Assembly: GCA_958450365.1 (NCBI GenBank)
Contig: CAUEEP010000741.1
Coordinates: 4,381,501-4,445,500, forward strand
DNA length: 64,000 nucleotides
Direction: 5' to 3'
Source of the DNA: Mesorhabditis belari
Taxonomy: Eukaryota > Nematoda > Chromadorea > Rhabditida > Rhabditidae
How positions within the stretch are numbered: the stretch's first letter is position 1; each line of letters opens with the position of its first letter. The notes beneath the pieces were generated by a model. It worked only from the letters and a program-made list of their open reading frames with translations. It ran no database searches and was not told where the DNA came from. Both the position numbers and the translations under genes were made by a program. Shown piece after piece: positions 30,328 to 42,054 of the stretch.

Positions 30328-30920
30328 TACAAATTTAGAGCTAAATATCTTGATATAGATATAAGCATGATATAGAGCTTCTGCCAAAGAGGTTGGATTT
30401 GGGGAGAGGGAAAGAAATAAAGCTTTAAGAAGTAGATCACTTTTCAAGTAGATCACATCCACTTTTCCGTATAAACTTAAATGCTCGTTTGAAGCGTCTT
30501 TTGATCGGGACACACATTCGAGAATTTCACGAAAGGTGATTGACGGAGCTGAGCCGCCTAAATTGACGGCAATATTGAAAACTAGATAAATTGATAAAGG
30601 AAGCGAAATCTCGTTTGTTGAACAACAAGTCAATGACTGGAGCCGATTGGAGCCAATTTTTGGATGTGAATAGGAGTGTTCTCAAGAAAAAACAACCCAA
30701 GAAAGGTTAAAATCAAGTTATTCTAAAAAATTACCTCTAAAAATTACTAAAAAAAAACGAATTTAAGAAGTTTCTTTTGGTGAAAATTCGAATTGGATAG
30801 AAATTCAGGGGTAAGATTGGCAAAATAACAATTTTTACCGCAAATTTGCGTAACTAAACCAGAAATTTAGCTCAAAGTTATTCGAGTTTTCAAAAGCTAT
30901 ACCTTTCAAGTTGTTTAATG
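30328..30920. other. Unique sequence after the duplication, no gene recognised
   Basis: A 114-codon minus-strand open frame (30633-30289) crosses the duplication boundary at 30327, so it is not a conserved gene; the rest is AT-rich. Confidence 0.4.
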
Positions 30921-30969
30921 TACCCTAAAGTCGCGAGTATAAGTTCTGTTTGGTTTTCGCATGCAAATT

Positions 30970-31020
30970 GACGGCTGTCTCCGGTGCGGTGTGTCGAGGG
31001 TTCGAACCCCGCTGCAGCAT
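30970..31020 (+). tRNA. Partial tRNA-like sequence
   Basis: GAGGGTTCGAACCCCGC is B-box-like; the D side is unclear. Lies within the element at 30921-32076, upstream of its 12-bp array. Confidence 0.3.
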
Positions 31021-31189
31021 AACTTTTTTTGCTTTTTAAGAACAATAATAGAAGTAAATTTATTGAGGGTTATAGCAATTTTATGCTGTTATTTGTTGCT
31101 GTTATGGCTGTTATTTGTTGCTCCGGGCGTGACTCGGCGCGTCCGCCCTGCTCCTCTCCGGTGCTCAGTCTTATGGATCCCTCCCTCCC

Positions 31190-31812
31190 TGTCTGTCCGT
31201 CTGTCTGTCCGTCTGTCTGTCCGCCTGTCTGTCCGTCTGTCTGTCCGTCTGTCTGTCCGTCTGTCTGTCCGTCTGTCTGTCCGTCTGTCTGTCCGTCTGT
31301 CTGTCCGCCTGTCTGTCCGTCTGTCTGTCCGTCTGTCTGTCCGCCTGTCTGTCCGCCTGTCTGTCCGTCTGTCTGTCCGCCTGTCTGTCCGTCTGTCTGT
31401 CCGTCTGTCTGTCCGTCTGTCTGTCCGTCTGTCTGTCCGTCTGTCTGTCCGCCTGTCTGTCCGTCTGTCTGTCCGTCTGTCTGTCCGCCTGTCTGTCCGT
31501 CTGTCTGTCCGTCTGTCTGTCCGCCTGTCTGTCCGCCTGTCTGTCCGTCTGTCTGTCCGCCTGTCTGTCCGTCTGTCTGTCCGTCTGTCTGTCCGCCTGT
31601 CTGTCCGTCTGTCTGTCCGTCTGTCTGTCCGCCTGTCTGTCCGTCTGTCTGTCCGTCTGTCTGTCCGTCTGTCTGTCCGTCTGTCTGTCCGTCTGTCTGT
31701 CCGTCTGTCTGTCCGTCTGTCTGTCCGTCTGTCTGTCCGTCTGTCTGTCCGTCTGTCTGTCCGTCTGTCTGTCCGTCTGTCTGTCCGCCTGTCTGTCCGT
31801 CTGTCTGTCTCC
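31190..31812. repeat. 12-bp array CTGTCTGTCCGT
   Basis: About 51 units with T/C variation at the eleventh base (CCGT/CCGC), in blocks suggesting higher-order copying. Confidence 0.95.
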
Positions 31813-32424
31813 TCATCCGGCCAAAGTCCACGTCGACGGTCGAAAGAGATGCTTTCCAACGTCTTCTTCAACACTATCGTCTGGATGTATCCATAACAAA
31901 TAGCAATGGTGATAGGCCTGTAGTATCCCGCGCTCCAAGAACAATAATAAAAGTTTATATAACAATAAAAATGTATAAAAACCCAACAAAAAGAAATTCA
32001 AAGCAATTAAAGCGAATTTTACATTCGCTTTAATTGCTTTGCTTAAGGCAGAACTTATACTCGAGACTTTAGGGTAAAAAGATTTAGTCTTTGCCTTGGA
32101 CAAACTCTAAATCTCCTTGCAATTTGAATTGAATGCTGCCCGATGCTTTGAATTGAATGCTCTGCCTAGTTGTCCGATCTTGCCTCAGTCAAATTATCCC
32201 CTGTTTTTCCCATGAAATATTCATTTTGAGGGAAATTCACTGAAAAGCTATTGATTAAACGAAAAATATTTAAGAAATTGAAGAAATTGAAGAAATATTA
32301 GTTATATAACTGAAAACAATTCAATAAAAAACGATGTCCTCTTTTTTTCTAGTCATTAACTTTTTACGAGGTGTTAGACAACGGGTTTTTTGGAATGATA
32401 ACAAAAAAAACTATTTTAGAAACA

Positions 32425-32735
32425 AGAAAAGAAACAAGAAACAAGAAAAGAACAAGGAAAGAAACAAGAGAAGAACAAGAAAAGGAACAAGAAAAGAAAC
32501 AAGAAAAGAGCAAGGAAAGGACCAAGGAAAGGACCAAGGAAAGGAACAAGAAAAGGACCAAGGAAAGGACCAAGGAAAGGACCAAGGAAAGGACCAAGGA
32601 AAGGACCAAGGAAAGGAACAAGAAAAGGAACAAGAAAAGGAACAAGAAAAGAAACAAGAAAAGAGCAAGAAAAGGAACAAGAAAAGAAACAAGGAAAGAA
32701 CAAGAAAAGAAACAAGAAACAAGTAAAAAACAAGG
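32425..32735. repeat. AAGGACCAAGGA / AACAAGAAAAGG purine-rich array
   Basis: Roughly 12-bp periodic purine-rich array, probably expanded from AAGAAACAAG. Confidence 0.85.
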
Positions 32736-33009
32736 AAAACCTTTTATTGGATTATTGAATTAGATTTTGATTGATTCTTTGTCCAATTTAAAGTTGAATT
32801 TCTTAGAAATCTTGAAGTCAAGTCAAGTTGAATTTCTTAGAAATCAATCCTGAAGATTAGGCACTTTTCTGGATGATTCATCTGTGACTAAACTAGTTCA
32901 AAGCAAACATTTTACAAAACTCGTAGAAGAGAGAAGCAAAAGAATAAGATTTTACAAAAAGAAACCAAATAACATAAAACTAGTGCTAGCTAGCAATCTT
33001 TATCTTGAG

Positions 33010-33170
33010 ATTCTCCAAATCAATTCACTAAATCAATTCTCCAAATCAATTCACCAAATCAATTCTCCAAGTCAATTCTCCAAATCAATTCACCAAATCA
33101 ATTCTTCAAATCAATTCTTCAGCTCAATTCCTCAAATTAATTCTCAATCAATTTCAATCAATCAATCTTT
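33010..33170. repeat. CAAATCAATTCTC array
   Basis: Degenerate repeats of CAAATCAATT with CTC/ACC/TTC linkers, about 11-14 bp spacing. Confidence 0.75.
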
Positions 33171-33299
33171 ATCTTTATTCTTAAAAGGTTCTTTTACTGT
33201 AAGCGTCAAGTGATGTGTGTTTAAAAGAAATTTCCATTAACAAATCGCATTTTCGAATACAGTAGTACTTTCTCCACGAGTTTTTAGCTAAATTTGCTT

Positions 33300-33535
33300 G
33301 TATTAGGTTGGAAAGGGAGTTCGTCGAACATCGTAGATTTAGTATTAGGTTAGAAAGGAAGTTCGTTGATCTTGTATTAAGTTGGAAAGGAAGTTCGTCG
33401 ATCTTGCATTAGGTTGGAAAGAAAGTTCGTCGAACATCGTAGATTTTGTATTAGGCTAGAAAGAAAGTTCATCGATCTTGTATTAAGTTGGAAAGAAAGT
33501 TCATCGATCTTGTATTAGGTTGAAAGAAAGTCTTT
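33300..33535. repeat. About 30-bp array TTAGGTTGGAAAGAAAGTTC
   Basis: Seven to eight imperfect units of 30-45 bp ending GTCGATCTTGTA or GAACATCGTAGATT. Confidence 0.8.
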
Positions 33536-33800
33536 GATTTCTCTGATTTCTTTGATAAAGCATCAGAGACAATCGCTGATAAAGGAATTTGTTCACTTCG
33601 CGCACCGCTACCATTTTTGATGGATTCCTTTAGAAAAAAAAGTCTATTGGAAGTTTCTCCGATTGATCGCTTAAATGAAAGCTTAAAGCAAGCAAAAGCA
33701 AACAAAAGCTTTGATGAAATTCACTTTCTAGCTTTATTTGTGATTTCTTTGAAGATTTCTTTGGAGCTTCTCAAGAGCTGCTCATCTTCGACATGTCATT

Positions 33801-33936
33801 TTCTTCGTCAAAGTTCCAGTCAATGAGGTTCATGAAGAGATTAATATTGTTTATGGGCAAGACTCAAGAGGTCTATCAATCGTATACAAATGGTATCATC
33901 GTTTCAAGAATGACTTTTCTTTGGAGCTAAGGACTG
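33801..33936 (+). pseudogene. Mariner transposase N-terminal remnant
   Basis: The frame from 33801 reads VNEVHEEINIVYG then a short linker then VYKWYHRFKNDFSLE, matching the mariner DNA-binding region pattern of an acidic helix, YG, then W..RF...FSLE. It runs into the 12-bp GAGCTAAGGACT array, which may have grown from its end. No termini identified. Confidence 0.45.
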
Positions 33937-34018
33937 AGCTAAGGACTGAGCTAATGGCTGAGCTAATGGCTGAGCTAAGGACTGAGCTAAGGACTGAGCT
34001 AAAGACTGAGCTGAGCCA
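33925..34018. repeat. 12-bp array GAGCTAAGGACT
   Basis: About 8 units directly after the mariner remnant; a related 12-bp array follows at 34212. Confidence 0.85.
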
Positions 34019-34211
34019 GTGATTTCGATGAAACAGCTCTTGTCAATCTTTGTCAATCTATCAATCATATCAAATAAACAATCTTTTGCAAATCGATAAC
34101 AAACAATCACCTAGGAAATTAGAGACAAAAGAAAAATTGAAGGAGTTAGAGTGAATTTCCCTCATCTCCCTTAGTCTGATTCTGATTTTCATCTTTTCGG
34201 GAAGCTAGCTG

Positions 34212-34702
34212 CAGAACTCGCCAATGAGCTAAGGACTGAGCTAATGACTGAACTAATGACTGAGCTAATGACTGAACTAATGACTGAGCTAAGGACTGAG
34301 TTAATGACTGAGCTAATGACTGAGCTAAGGACTGAGCTGAGCGCTGAGCTGAACGCTGAGCTGAGCGCTGAGCTGAGCGCTGAGCTGAGCGCTGAGCTGA
34401 GCGCTGAGCTGAGCGCTGAGCTGAGCGCTGAGCTGAGCGCTGAGCTGAGCGCTGAGCTGAGCGCTGAGCTGAGCGCTGAGCTGAGCGCTGAGCTGAGCGC
34501 TGAGCTGAGCGCTGAGCTGAGCGCTGAGCTGAGCGCTGAGCTGAGCGCTGAGCTGAGCGCTGAGCTGAGCACTGAGCTTAACGCTGAGCTGAGCGCTGAG
34601 CTGAGCACTGAGCTGAGCGCTGAGCTGAGCGCTGAGCGGAGCGCTGAGCTGAGCACTGAGCTTAACGCTGAGCTGAGCGCTGAGCTGAGCGCTGAGCTGA
34701 AA
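34212..34702. repeat. 12-bp array GAGCTGAGCGCT
   Basis: About 41 units; the first ten are GAGCTAATGACT type and the rest GAGCTGAGCGCT with a few variants, showing gradual drift along the array. Confidence 0.93.
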
Positions 34703-35389
34703 CATATGATCCATTTACCCCATTCTAAGCACCTTTCAGCAAAAATCTTTTTCAAAATTAGTGACTTTTTAGGTGATCAATGTTGTAGGGGGACGGTGCG
34801 CTTCTATTAGAGTAATTACAGGATCTATTTGTTCAAAAGTGGCGATAGTGGACGAACAGTGAGATCTTTTGATCTCTTTTGATCATTACTTATAAAAACC
34901 GATGCTCAGATAACGCAGATATCACTTTACTGCCTCGAGAAAGAAGGGAACTTCTGTGTTTCTCCGCTCGAGTGTGACGGTGATTGGAGTAGTTGTTTGG
35001 GAAAGATTTAATTGGTTAGCCCTTGGATCAGATATTTCCCTTCTTCATGAAAAGACAAAGAAAGAGAAAGAGAAAGAGAAAGAGAAAGAGAAAGAGAAAG
35101 AGAAGTAGACTTTGGCGTGACTCGATCCGTTCAATCGCCTCTTCTTTTCCCGAAGAATCTTAACGCCTTTCTTCCCAGTCTCTTCCTCTAAAAAGTCACG
35201 AAAATTATCTTCTTTTCCGCATTTTCTCAATGAAAGATTGAAAGATCTTTGTTTAGTTAAAGTTATTCAGCGTTCACTTTAAGAATAATGACAGGAAGAA
35301 GAGAGGAAGAGAGAAAGATTGAAAGATCATTGAACTAGATGATTGGAAATGATCTAGTCAATAGACAATAGACTACAGGATGATCGAGT

Positions 35390-35668
35390 AAGTAAGTAAG
35401 CTCATACTAAAGAAACTAGTAAGTAAGTAAGCTCAGACTAAAGAAACTAGTAAGTAAGTAAGCTCAGACTAAAGAAACTAGTAAGTAAGCTCAGACTAAA
35501 GAAACTAGTAAGTAAGCTCAGACTAAAGAAACTAGTAAGTAAGTAAGCTCATACTAAAGAAACTAGTAAGTAAGCTCATACTAAAGAAACTAGTAAGTAA
35601 GCTCAGACTAAAGAAACTAGTAAGTAAGTAAGCTCAGACTAAAGAAACTAGTAAGTAAGTAAGCTTAT
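35390..35668. repeat. 22-30 bp array AAGAAACTAGTAAGTAAG
   Basis: Ten or so units with one to three copies of AGTA and GCTCAGACT or GCTCATACT. Flanked by a left arm (35320-35385) that recurs inverted at 36612-36678 and 36796-36865. Confidence 0.85.
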
Positions 35669-35895
35669 ACTCACAAAAATGAGGCTAGTCACTTAGTGGG
35701 ATATTTGCCCTGATTAAAAAGAAAATTAGACTAGTTTAGCCTAGTCTCATATCTAGAGTCTCAAGTTTGTGCATGCTTTTCAGTATGAACAAACTTATTT
35801 TCATCATTTACTTCTTTAGAAAGATGAGTTTCTCTAATAAACTAAAAGTATCTGTGTTGTCTTCAAGCAAATTCTGGCAACAACGTTTTGAATAA

Positions 35896-37840
35896 TACAG
35901 GGTGCCCACGAATTCTAGCGACTCACTTCTGAGGGTCTAGCTCAGCGAGAACTCAATGAATCCGTATGAAATTTTTGGAAGTGACTTTTAAGTATTTCTC
36001 CTGTCTCCAAGCCAATTTTCTAACTAATTGCTACTTCTAGAATCTTTACATGACCATATAAAGTTGGGAGTCGCGATACACATGGCGAAAAACTTAATTT
36101 AAGGTTTTAGAGCAACCAAAAATCGTTTTTTTCTTAAAAATTACAGATTTCTGATGTTTTTTTTGATAAATAACATTAAATTAAAAAGAAAAAACGATAA
36201 TTTTTGTCTTTGTCATCGGATTTTTCTCTAATTTTTCAGTGAACTCCATATTCACATTTTTTTAGAAAGCCAAATCAAATTCGACGACAGAAAATCGAAT
36301 TTCTATGAGGTTTTTTGAGTTTCTTTTTGATCTGTTTGATCTATTTGATCTGTTAGATCTTTTTTTATCTTAAACCTGATCATATTCATCAAATAACTTC
36401 AAAAACGCCTCTCAAAAACCTTAAATTAAGTTTTTCGCCAGGTATACCGCGACTCTCAACTTTGTAAGGTCATATAAAGATTCTAGAAGTAGCAATTAGT
36501 TAGAAAATTGGCTTGGAGACAGAAGAAATACTCAAAAGTAACCTCAAAAAGTTTGATACGGATTCATTGAGTTCTCACTGAGCTAGACCCTCAGAAGTGA
36601 GTCGCGGTAGTCGATTGTCGATTGTCTATTGACTAGGTCTTTTCTAATCATCTAGTTCAATGATCTTTCAATCTTGGCTGACTCAAAATTGGCTTGGAGA
36701 CAGAAGACATACTCAAAAGTAACCACAAAAAGTTTGATACGGATTCATTGAGTTCTCGCTGAGCTAGACCCTCAGAAGTGAGTCGCGATCATCCTGAAGT
36801 CTATTGTCTATTGACTAGATCTTTTCTAGTCATCTAGTTCAATGATCTTTCAATCTTGGCTGACTCAAAATTGGCTTGGAGACAGGAGAAATACTCAAAA
36901 GTCACCTCCAAAAATTTCATACGGATTCATTGAGTTCTCGCTGAGCTAGACCCTCAGAAGTGAGTCGCTATAATTTGCGGTCACAAATAAAGAAGAAACA
37001 ACATTATTGGCTTGATGTTAGCCGAAATTGGTTACGGAAAAATAAGACTTTTGAAAAGTACTGAGACTTGAACATGGCTAGTCTCCAAAATTTGGGACAC
37101 CATGAATAGTTAAGTGAAAGTGCAGCTCTATTGTGCAATATGGTCATGATCAAGAAATCAGTTTTCCTGGAAGAGCCACAAGAATTGAGAGGATCACGCT
37201 ATCAGTTTTATTAATCAAATACAATTAAATCATCATCAAATAAATCAATCAAATAAATAAATCAATGAAAAAACTCACGAGTATCAACAACGTAAAGACA
37301 GATGTCCTCTCGCGGGAATTGGCTGCTTCCATTCGTGCATTGCAAGGATTCGACTTCAATAATTGTATACTAGCAACTAGCGAAAACCTTAAACTGGGTT
37401 TCTCGTCGGGTGTACAGCGACTCTCAACTTTGTAAGGTCATATAAAGATTCTAGAAGTAGCAATTAGTTAGAAAACTGGCTTGGAGACAGAAGAAATACT
37501 TAAAAATCACCTCAAAAAATTTCATACGGACCTATTGAGTTCTCGCTGATAAAGGAGGTTCGCCAATTTACCACCAGCTTTTAAAGCGTGGTACATCTAG
37601 ACCAGACTAGACTAGACCTAGCACATCTAGACCAGTTTTTCGCGCTGATTCCGAATCTTTACTCGAATCTACCCCGGACACCCTGTGAGACCAGGAAAAA
37701 TGGTGTTAAAGTTGACTAAAAATTGGTATTTGCATAAATAAGACACGTGTAGTGGTAGTGCGCTACGCTCACACACCGCTAGACCACTAAACCCACTAGA
37801 TCCTCAGAAGTGAGTCGCTAGAATTCGCGGTTACCTTGTA
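35896..37840. mobile_element. Nested inverted-repeat MITE complex
   Basis: Left end TACAGGGTGCCCACGAATTC then TAGCGACTCACTTCTGAGG at 35896; inverted partners end at about 36608, 36790 and 36970, with a further one at 37390-37560 and a terminal one at 37800-37840 (GAATTCGCGGTTACCTTGTA). The shared arm includes GGCTTGGAGACAG and ATTCATTGAGTTCTC. Repeated right arms indicate several insertions or tandem arm copying. Confidence 0.6.
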
Positions 37841-38593
37841 GATTGAGAAATTCATCTAGAAAGGACTGTTTAGACGTTATTTTATACAACTTTTTCTTTT
37901 TTTGACGTTAATTAGCAAAATACAATAGTATGTAACTAAAATATAGTAAAAAAAAAGGAAATTTTTGGAAATTGTCGAGATTTTAAGCTCTTACTGCTCT
38001 TTTTTTTTCTTTTAACAAAAGCTGAACCTTAAATTTCGTTTAAATCATTTATTCTGTTTAAATCATTTATCTGAAAAGCTGAAAAAGTTTGAATAAATGA
38101 ATTTTCAAAAAATTAACTTCAAAATGCTCAAAATTTCAATTGCAATAGGTTGAAGCTTCAAAATTTTAAAAAAAAAACTCTGCGTTTCTCGGATTGCTTT
38201 CAACAATATAAACTGAAAATTCTGTTTGATTCAAATGAAAGAATCTTATCTATTGGGTTGGTGAATTGAAAAATGCCGGCTATTGTCATATGTGACAGTT
38301 TGAGTTGTATGCAAATACATTTAGGATTCCTCCACTTGGTGTTGAGCAACATGTGCCCGTTCTCTTTCTCGATTTGAACGCCGATGATATGACTGGTAGG
38401 GTGTGCAGAAGTATTTAGTTAGCTGATAGTTAAAAGATTTTACTGAATTCTTAAAGACTGTAAATTTCAATCTCAATCAAATTGTAGGAGAAATTCAAGA
38501 CGAGGAATTCTCTCCTCAACTCCCCGGCGCTAACTGCATTTTGCCCAAAGAGAACAAAGGTGGTCCATTGCTACTGCTACCGATTTTGGAGAG
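37150..38593 (-). CDS. 3' exons of an unrecognised Cys-containing protein
   Basis: Not recognised. Four consecutive candidate exons close in phase: about 38593-38521 (ending GKMQLAPG), 38392-38319 (containing RTGTCCSTPSGGILN), 37369-37279 (YTIIEVESLQC then CTNGSSQFPRE then DICLYVVDT), and 37166-37150 (RKLIS stop). Four cysteines and an NGS sequon suggest a secreted or extracellular segment, but no known domain is evident. The intron 37370-38318 contains the right end of a nested inverted-repeat element and a mariner-like MITE terminus. The 5' end was not found; upstream sequence is repetitive. Coding status rests only on splice-phase agreement, so it could be a chance construct. Confidence 0.35.
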
Positions 38594-39173
38594 AACTGAT
38601 GTAGGCTTTGAAATGAATTCTTCTTGAATTCAGTCTTAACCAATTCTCAAACGAATTGATGACCAATTGATGACCAATTGATAACCAATTGAATATAAAC
38701 CAATTCTCAAAAGCAATCTTACTTAATCTTACAGTTTGAGCACTTTCTTCAAAAGAAACCCATTTTGGTGTCAATGGAAAAGTTGTAGAGAATCAAAAAT
38801 CAAGCTTAGTCTTTCCGCTAGAGAGCGCTTTCTGAAATATGAAAAGTTTTTTACTTACTGGCTGAATATCGCGAAAAATCCGCGTAAAGACGGATTTTTC
38901 TGAGTTTTTATCGCCGTGCCGCATCTCTATAGAAAGCTACAAGTTCTATTTGTGATCCCCAAAGTGTTTTAAAATCTTTATTAACAATAAACAAACAAAT
39001 TTCAACACTTAGATTCAAATTTTTCGCCATTGGCATCGTAGAAAAGCTTTAAACGTTTGGGAGGCAGCAAGTAAGATTACATGAAAGAATCAGTTTAAGT
39101 TTCTATGCAAATCGAAAAAGAGCACAAAATTAAGAGCTTTACTGTTTATTTGAATCATTTTGAAACAGATGGC

Positions 39174-39392
39174 CTACTAGACTTGGGAAAATTCAAACCC
39201 CATCTAATTTCACCTTCATTTTCTCAGCCATTTCTTGGCCGATTGCTCTGAAATTTTGTTTACAAATAGAAATTACCATTCTCTGCTTGTAGACAAAATT
39301 TCAGAGCAATCGGCCAAGAGGTGGCTGAGAAAACGAAGGTGGAATTAAGTTCGGGGTGGAATTTTTCTATGTTTAGGATCTACTAGACTAGA
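39174..39392. mobile_element. Small palindromic MITE
   Basis: Inverted repeat with CTACTAGACT outer ends and the long arm block GGCCGATTGCTCTGAAATTT repeated as its complement; loop of about 40 bp. Confidence 0.5.
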
Positions 39393-40026
39393 GCCAGGCT
39401 GGGTCCAAGCCAGGCTATTCCAGAATTGTCAAAACCTACCAGATCTTGTTCTGACTTTTGGTCGTGCTTTTGACTACTGATAAACAAATGATCGGATTCA
39501 CTAGCCTCGAGGTACTTTTGTTGGCCAGGCTTGCTTAAAACCAAGAAAATTCTGAATAAGAAAATTCTGAATTCCGGAACTTTTCGTAGTCGAACCCACA
39601 ATGAAGGCCAAAACTATTGGATTGGTGAATTGAAAACCGCGGGCTATTGTCATATGTGAAAGTTTGAGCGCTTTCTTCAAAAGAAACCCATTTTGGTGAA
39701 CTTACCCCATTTTTGTTTTGTATAGAAACTTTTGATCAAATAAAAAATTCGATCACTCAGGAGATCGTCTTTTTCCAAGTCTTTTGAATGAAATGAAATG
39801 AAACAAGTCTTGTTTTTCCCCATTGTTTAAATCTCTGGGTAATTATTCTGTTTAAATCATTTTTCTGAAAGCTGTGCTCTTCAAATTCTGATTCGACGAA
39901 AAAGATGATGCCAGGATTAAACTCAAAAATCTGATAGCAAAAAAAGAGAGAGAAATTTTAGAGAAATCCGCTGTGAGTAAAGTAAAGTGATCAATTTAGA
40001 GGAAAAAGAGTTTTTTTTGAAGTATC

Positions 40027-40083
40027 TACCGTAATCCTGTCCGTCCGAAAGTTCAGACAGACAGACAGACAGGATTACGGTAG
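40027..40083. repeat. 57-bp hairpin
   Basis: CTACCGTAATCCTGTC and its exact complement flank a short CAGA repeat; probably a remnant of a MITE terminus pair. Confidence 0.5.
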
Positions 40084-40502
40084 TGTCTGAAAGGGTTTTC
40101 GAAAAGAAAAATCAGTTGAAGTGTTGTATTATTTGCGTCTTTTTGGAAATGGAGTAAAGTCTAGAGGGCCATTTGTTCAGAATTTCTTCCAGCACTTTTC
40201 ATTTATTGGATTGGTGAATTGAAAACTGCGGGACTTTGAACTAAAATTGATTCAAAGTTTCAAAATTAAAGGACTAAACAGGCAATGAGCGATCTTGAGT
40301 TTTTCCTTTTGTTTCTAGCCAGCTGTTGAAAAATCTGGATAAAATCTGGATAGACCAACCCACTATCAATATTGGGTTGGTGAATTGATCAAGATAAAAG
40401 CTTTGGGCGTTCAAAGTTTGGATGATTTGGATTGGATCCGGATTAGACTTGGGATTGGATCCGGATTGGACTTGGGATTGGATCCGGATTGGACTTGGGA
40501 CT

Positions 40503-40588
40503 TGGGAGGAGAGGGAATCGAACCCTCGACCTTTTTCCCTTGAATCTGTTTCCTGATAGATGCTCTAACTGAGCTATTCAGTATCTTC
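40503..40588 (-). tRNA. tRNA-like sequence with enlarged variable region
   Basis: Minus strand: TAGCTCAGTTAGAGC (A box), ATCT...AGAT around an AGGAA-containing loop, a long variable segment, then GAGGGTTCGATTCCCTC (perfect T arm). Acceptor halves do not match. Similar in layout to the 17689 element. Confidence 0.4.
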
Positions 40589-40695
40589 TTACCAGAGAAG
40601 AAAGAGGAAATATAAGTAAGAAAGGAAGAAAGGAAGAAAGAGAAGGGCACGAAAGGTAGCATTATTTTGATGAAAATTGTTCTCCCCGGAAATTA

Positions 40696-41237
40696 TTGGG
40701 TTGGTGAATTGAAAACTGCCGGCTATTGTCATATGTCAGAGTTTGAGCGCTTTCTTCAAAAGAAACCCATTTTGGTGTCAATGGAAAACTTGTAGAGAAT
40801 CAAAAATCAAGCTTATATCCTAATTTTCAGAACGATTCAAAAACTGGTTTTCAAGAAATGCCAAATTTAAGAAAGAAATGCCAAATCTTCACAAAACTTG
40901 CATTTTAAGCGAAACCACTAAGTGTATCTTTTTGGAAATTTGGCTATAAGCCTAATTTTTGATTCTCTACAACTTTTTTATTGACACCAAAATGGGTTTC
41001 TTTTGAGGAAAGTGCTCAAACTGGGATCTCCAGTCTCCATCTCCAGTCCTCCATTTTTGAGTCTCACACTTGTCTCACACACAAACCAAAAACCTACTAC
41101 GAAAGAGGAATCCGCAAATTGCCTGTAAAATGGGCAGAAATCGTCAATAATAATGGAAATTATTTAGAATGAATTCATGGTTTTATGTTGAATAAATTTT
41201 AGTTCAAAGTCCCGCAGTTTTCAATTCACCAACCCAA
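40696..41237. mobile_element. Mariner-type MITE, TTGGGTTGGTGAATTG termini, complete
   Basis: 542 bp between TA dinucleotides; termini TTGGGTTGGTGAATTGAAAA and TTTTCAATTCACCAACCCAA. TTGGGTTGG-type ends are typical of mariner. The left part carries ACCCATTTTGGTGTCAATGG with an inverted counterpart near 40980. Solo or partial termini of this family lie at 38257, 39613, 40205, 40373 and 60770. Confidence 0.75.
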
Positions 41238-42054
41238 TAAATACAAATGACGTACAATAGAAGCTGATTAATACAATACAGTACAATATAATTTGAAAGT
41301 TGTTTAGTGCCACTTTTAAACGTAAATTTGCATGTATGATAATGCGGAATCTTATAACGGAAATGTGGAAATGAGAAATGGGCCTTCATAATGGGAAAGT
41401 ACCCAGAAATCATACAAGATGAAATCAAAACGCATGGACATATGAAAAGAGTGTATCTGAAAGAATTGGAGAAAGATTCATCTTTCCTTTCTTTTCCTTT
41501 CCCTTCTTTCCCTTTCCCTTCCTTTCTTTCTCTTTCCTTTCCTCTCCTTTCTCCTTCTTTTTTCCCCAATCTCGCCTCTCATTTCCCCTCAAAGGTGATT
41601 TGTCAGATCCACCCTCCATCATCGACATCATTTATTTTTGAGGAAAAACCTCTCTTCATCTAAAAGGAGCTCGAGAGAGTGGAAAATTAGATTCTTCCAC
41701 ATATTTGTAGACATTGGCTCACTTCTCAGTCATGTCAACTCACCAAAAATAAAGCTTTGATGAAGTGTGAAGTACTGATTCGGGGGAAATCTTTTAGAAA
41801 GGAATGATTTAGAAGTTCAACAACGACAGTTCTCGCACAAAATAAAGACTTTCCTGCAATAGGCACAGAGATTTCAAAAGAAGAGCTTAATGATTCAGAA
41901 AGATTAAAGCTTTAAGCTTTAATAGAAGAGCCTAATGATCAAGTAAATAACAAAGAACTCGGGCTTAAGGTATGGAATCTCAAAAAGTGAGTCACTGCTT
42001 CACTTCTCACTTTCAATACTTAATTCTAGTAGCATAATGACACTTGAAAAAGCA

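Larger units (their letters stand above)
30921..32076. mobile_element. Inverted-terminus element containing a tRNA-like tract and a 12-bp array
   Basis: Termini TACCCTAAAGTCGCGAGTAT and its near complement ATACTCGAGACTTTAGGGTA. Inside, a tRNA-like sequence (30970-31020) precedes a 12-mer array CTGTCTGTCCGT/CCGC of about 51 units (31190-31812), and a short perfect palindrome lies at about 31995-32045. Long open frames across the array are repeat artefacts. Confidence 0.55.

Noticed and set aside
30289..30633. 114-codon minus-strand open frame
   Set aside because: It crosses the duplication boundary and matches no family I recognise.
30961..32033. Open frames of 253-334 codons on both strands through the CTGTCTGTCCGT array
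   Set aside because: The unit is 12 bp, a multiple of three, and lacks stops in several frames; coding sense is absent and all frames are equally open.
34905..35005. Plus-strand YCLEKEGNFCVSPLECDGDW considered as an LDL-receptor class A module
   Set aside because: Cysteine spacing and the acidic SDE motif do not fit; no flanking exons.
35045..35230. 61-codon minus-strand frame MRKCGKEDNFRDFLEEETG
   Set aside because: Possible exon, but it runs into an AGAAAG microsatellite and no partner exon with matching phase was found.
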